The notes below the pieces were generated by a model. It was not told where the DNA came from. It made no database searches and was given only the letters and a program-made list of their open reading frames with translations. From Xanthobacter sp. YC-JY1 (GTDB taxonomy: Bacteria > Pseudomonadota > Alphaproteobacteria > Rhizobiales > Xanthobacteraceae): a stretch of DNA of 64,000 bases. This document shows positions 62,201 to 64,000 of this stretch, piece by piece; the stretch's first letter is position 1; the number at the start of each line of letters is the position of its first letter. Where the stretch lies: positions 2,961,001 through 3,025,000 of the forward strand of contig NZ_CP032674.1 of the NCBI RefSeq assembly GCF_021730305.1. Direction: 5' to 3'. The position numbers and the translations under genes were made by a program.

Positions 62201-64000
62201 TCCACCACCAGAAGGGTATCGAACAGGGCGCCGCTGCCGGCGGCTTCCTGGATCTCGCCGAGCCCCAGGCCGTCGTGCTCCATCAGCCGGGCGTGGCGGG
62301 ACTGCATGGCCTCCATCTGGTCCCACAGGCTCGCGCCGGCCTCGAGACGGACGCGGACGGGGACGGTGTTGAGGAACAGGCCGACCTGAGCCTCGATCCC
62401 GGGCACCTGCGCGGCGCGGCCGGAGACGGGGGTGCCGAACACCACGTCATCGCGCCCTGCCATGACACCGACCACTGCCGCCCACACCGCCTGCATGAGA
62501 ACGTTGAGCGTGACCCCGCGCCGACGCGCCTCGCCGAGCAGCGCCTCGGTCCGCTCGGGGCTCAGCGCGAAGACGGCCTCCTCCACGGTGCCGGTGGGCG
62601 GGACCTGCTCAAACAACCGGCACGGAGCCACGCCGGCGAGCGCCTCCGCCCATATCGACCGGCTTTCCGAGAGGTCCCGTGCCGCCAGGGTTCGCACCAC
62701 CTCCCCGTAGGAGACCGGCAGCGCCGGAAGCGGAGCGTCCTCGCGATAGGCGCGGATGACGTCACGCAGCAGGAGCGGCGTGGACCAGCCGTCGATCATC
62801 AGGTGATGGACGAGGACGATAAGCACATGGCGCTCGGGCGCGAGGCGCACGAGGTCGGCATGGACAAGCCGCCGGAAGGCGGGCGCGACGAGGCTGCGCT
62901 CCCCTGCCCCGGTTTCGATCCGTTCGAGGGCGGCGGCGCGGGCGCCGGGCTCCAGCGCCAGGAGGTCATGGACGGCGAAGGGCCACAGGGCCCCCTCCCC
63001 TGGTTCCGGCACCACCAGCAGCGGCTCCTCGCCCGCCGTGTCGAACAGCCCGCCGAGCTGGGGATGCCGGCGCATCACCGCATCGAACGCCCGCCTGAGG
63101 CGCGGCACGTCGAGGGGACCTTCCAGCTCGATGCGGGTGAAGGCGTTGTAATTGTCCGCCTGTCCGCCGAGCTGGGCGTGGAACAGCATGCCCTTCTGCG
63201 TCGGCAGCACCGGCAGAACCTCGTCGATGGCGCCGTAGCGCGCCTTGAGCGCGATCATCTCCATCTGCGCCACCCGGTGCTTCGGCGCGGGCGTCGCCGC
63301 GGCGGCGGGCGCAATGGCCGTCATGGCATGGGCCATGCGGCGGGGATCACGGCACAGGAAGACATCCCGCGGGCGCAGGGAAAAACCTTCCCCGCGCAGG
63401 AGATTGCAGAGCACGATGGCGCTGATGCTGTCGCCCCCCAGGGCGAAGAAGTCGCTTTCGGCATCCACGGCCGGCAATTTGAGGGCCGCCGCCATGGCCC
63501 GGGCCACGCGCATCTCCTCGGGTGTCGATGGCGCAACGGCCACCGCTGCGGACGGAGATGGGAGGCGGGCGCGGTCCACCTTCCCATTCACATTGAGCGG
63601 GAAGGCCTCCAGGATCGTGACGATGGCCGGCACCATATAGTCCGGCAGGCGATCCCTGAGCGAACTGCGCAGGTCCTGGGCGCGCCAGCCCCGCGCGCGG
63701 GGATCGTCCACGCCTTCCAGCGTGCAATAGGCGAGGAGACGGTGGCTCTCGTTGATGGGCTCGGCCACCACCAGCGCGGTCTCCACGCCAGGCAGCGCGG
63801 CCAGCGCGCTCTCGACCTCCGACAGCTCGACGCGGTAGCCGCGGATCTTCACCTGATGATCGGCGCGGCCGAGGAATTCGATCTGACCATCCGCTGTCCA
63901 GCGCACCAGATCGCCCGTGCGATACATGACCCCGCCGTCGGCGGCCGGATCAGCCACGAACCGCTCGGCGGTGAGGCCGGGCCGGCCGCAATAGCCGCGG
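59296..64000 (-). CDS. Nonribosomal peptide synthetase, partial (A-T-C-A(Ser)-T-TE visible)
   Basis: The gene enters from beyond the right edge, so its start is missing. Visible in order: the end of an adenylation domain (MYRTGDLVRW, NVNGKVDR), a carrier with GGDSISAI, a condensation domain with intact HHLMIDG (about 63230-61900), a second adenylation domain, a carrier with GGHSLLAM and a thioesterase with GYSLGGT. The second adenylation domain reads D-V-W (FDVSVWEF), H (TLHFVPS), F-S (VFASGEA), L-V-D (NLYGPTEAAVDV), the EntF serine code. It lengthens and cyclises a DHB-X-Ser chain. It leads the entC-entE-entB-entA run. Confidence 0.95.
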   Translation of the reverse strand, partial: RGYCGRPGLTAERFVADPAADGGVMYRTGDLVRWTADGQIEFLGRADHQVKIRGYRVELSEVESALAALPGVETALVVAEPINESHRLLAYCTLEGVDDPRARGWRAQDLRSSLRDRLPDYMVPAIVTILEAFPLNVNGKVDRARLPSPSAAVAVAPSTPEEMRVARAMAAALKLPAVDAESDFFALGGDSISAIVLCNLLRGEGFSLRPRDVFLCRDPRRMAHAMTAIAPAAAATPAPKHRVAQMEMIALKARYGAIDEVLPVLPTQKGMLFHAQLGGQADNYNAFTRIELEGPLDVPRLRRAFDAVMRRHPQLGGLFDTAGEEPLLVVPEPGEGALWPFAVHDLLALEPGARAAALERIETGAGERSLVAPAFRRLVHADLVRLAPERHVLIVLVHHLMIDGWSTPLLLRDVIRAYREDAPLPALPVSYGEVVRTLAARDLSESRSIWAEALAGVAPCRLFEQVPPTGTVEEAVFALSPERTEALLGEARRRGVTLNVLMQAVWAAVVGVMAGRDDVVFGTPVSGRAAQVPGIEAQVGLFLNTVPVRVRLEAGASLWDQMEAMQSRHARLMEHDGLGLGEIQEAAGSGALFDTLLVVENYPDSDYLDQDMAGLRLADIRNRGYSHYPLALLVLPGAALTLLVENRGALADAGAFVRRIAGLLEALATAPGLPLAALPMASAEDLAFMASVNATERPLPALTLRDLLVAQAARTPEAVALVDEAGALTFREVRHQVLRLARDLRAAGVRPGDVVAVALPRSARLSLALLAVIEAGAAFLPLDLGYPSERLAYMLDDAAPRLVVTDSATRALLPEHMPALVFDILADPDVEAGEHVPTDGLAPDHPAYVLYTSGTTGRPKAAVIPHRAIVNRILWMQHAYPLDGSDVVLQKTPCGFDVSVWEFFWSYVVGARLVMPPPEAHRDPDALIGLIATHGVTTLHFVPSMLVLFLDAVEDAGRGTDCRSLRTVFASGEALGKGLARSFAAALPEARLHNLYGPTEAAVDVTSAPATGPLAEGEGGVPIGRPVWNTALRILDHHLRPVPVGGAGELYLCGVQLGHGYLNRPGLTAERFVADPFAEGARMYRTGDVARWLASGEVEYLGRTDHQIKIRGQRVELGEIEAQMERLPGVARAIAHAASLGGAVTVAGADARQIVGYLVPAPGAALDLDAVRAALKAVLPAHMVPAALVTLDAVPVSPNGKLDRKALPLPNLSDAGTGGRPPAEGLESRLAAIFADLLERESVAADDDFFALGGHSLLAMRLAARIRRELKRQVSVGQIVLMPTVARLAEHLVAGDIVGGMAKSGFDLVVRLREGRGAPLVCIYPASGVSWQYSVLSRYLRRDMPIVGLQSPRPLGPIATGADMDEVCDRQLAILREVQPSGPYYLLGYSLGGTIAYGMAVRLRRLGEEVRFLGLLDTYPAEAHDWSDPEGAQANIGAEREQERFINEAMADVMDDDFRREKEEMFGHIFENYRDAVTLLSQARTEDYDGHVTLFVAMKSMLPEIDPEGAWKPRVGQLSIHRLAHCSHEDIVSPASLEILGPLLNALIEESDAGQRRSLSRASQMAG

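Overview
The window is very GC-rich and densely packed. Many genes overlap by a few bases (ATGA, GTGA, TTGA), and its gene families are typical of alphaproteobacteria: an ECF sigma factor with a DUF1109/NrsF anti-sigma factor, a fused MrpAB (PhaAB) antiporter subunit, and a TIGR04282-type glycosyltransferase. I read it as a chromosomal segment of a member of the Hyphomicrobiales, perhaps Xanthobacteraceae. The genus is an inference. No intact RNA gene, transposase, integrase or CRISPR array was found.

Layout. (1) 0-4 kb: an exported cupredoxin with a Tat-exported metallophosphoesterase, a LysR regulator divergent from an AhpD-like protein, and a pyridoxamine-phosphate-oxidase-like flavoprotein. 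(2) 4.1-8.9 kb: a tight five-gene run of TIGR04282-type glycosyltransferase, radical SAM/SPASM enzyme, family-2 glycosyltransferase, nucleoside phosphorylase and MtnK-like sugar kinase. It resembles arsenosugar-type logic but has no ArsM or typical ArsS, and is the best candidate here for an undescribed pathway. (3) 8.9-13 kb: a PRC-barrel protein, a cytochrome b561/molybdopterin oxidoreductase pair and a large membrane protein. (4) 13.1-14.8 kb: a SigF/NrsF-like ECF system whose own promoter matches GTAACC-N16-CGAA, divergent from a small secreted protein with a near match. (5) 14.9-19.5 kb: two paralogous Asp-nucleophile alpha/beta hydrolases, a CGNR regulator facing repeated GGTTAC motifs, and a GAF-GGDEF-EAL protein.

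(6) 19.7-40.8 kb: a 21-kb segment bounded by two direct copies of a 73-bp element (71/73 identical). The element reads, on the minus strand, as the last 12-13 nt of an initiator-tRNA-Met-like gene plus its terminator. Inside are a scar where a 5'-truncated thiolase and a 5'-truncated flavoprotein meet head to head, a long minus-strand catabolic operon (dipeptide-type ABC transporter, HyuA/HyuB hydantoinase-oxoprolinase, MocR regulator, class III aminotransferase, NTF2-like protein), a double universal stress protein and a complete mrpAB-C-D-E-F-G operon.

(7) 41 kb to the right edge: a catecholate siderophore locus. It holds a siderophore-interacting reductase, two exported esterases, two TonB-dependent receptors (one frameshifted at a C5 run), two AraC regulators, a complete ferric-siderophore ABC importer, entA-entB-entE-entC for 2,3-dihydroxybenzoate, and a nonribosomal peptide synthetase cut by the window edge. 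The visible A-T-C-A-T-TE part has an EntF-type serine code. The likely product is a (DHB-X-Ser)n lactone with X unknown. EntB lacks its usual aryl-carrier domain, so that carrier must lie elsewhere.
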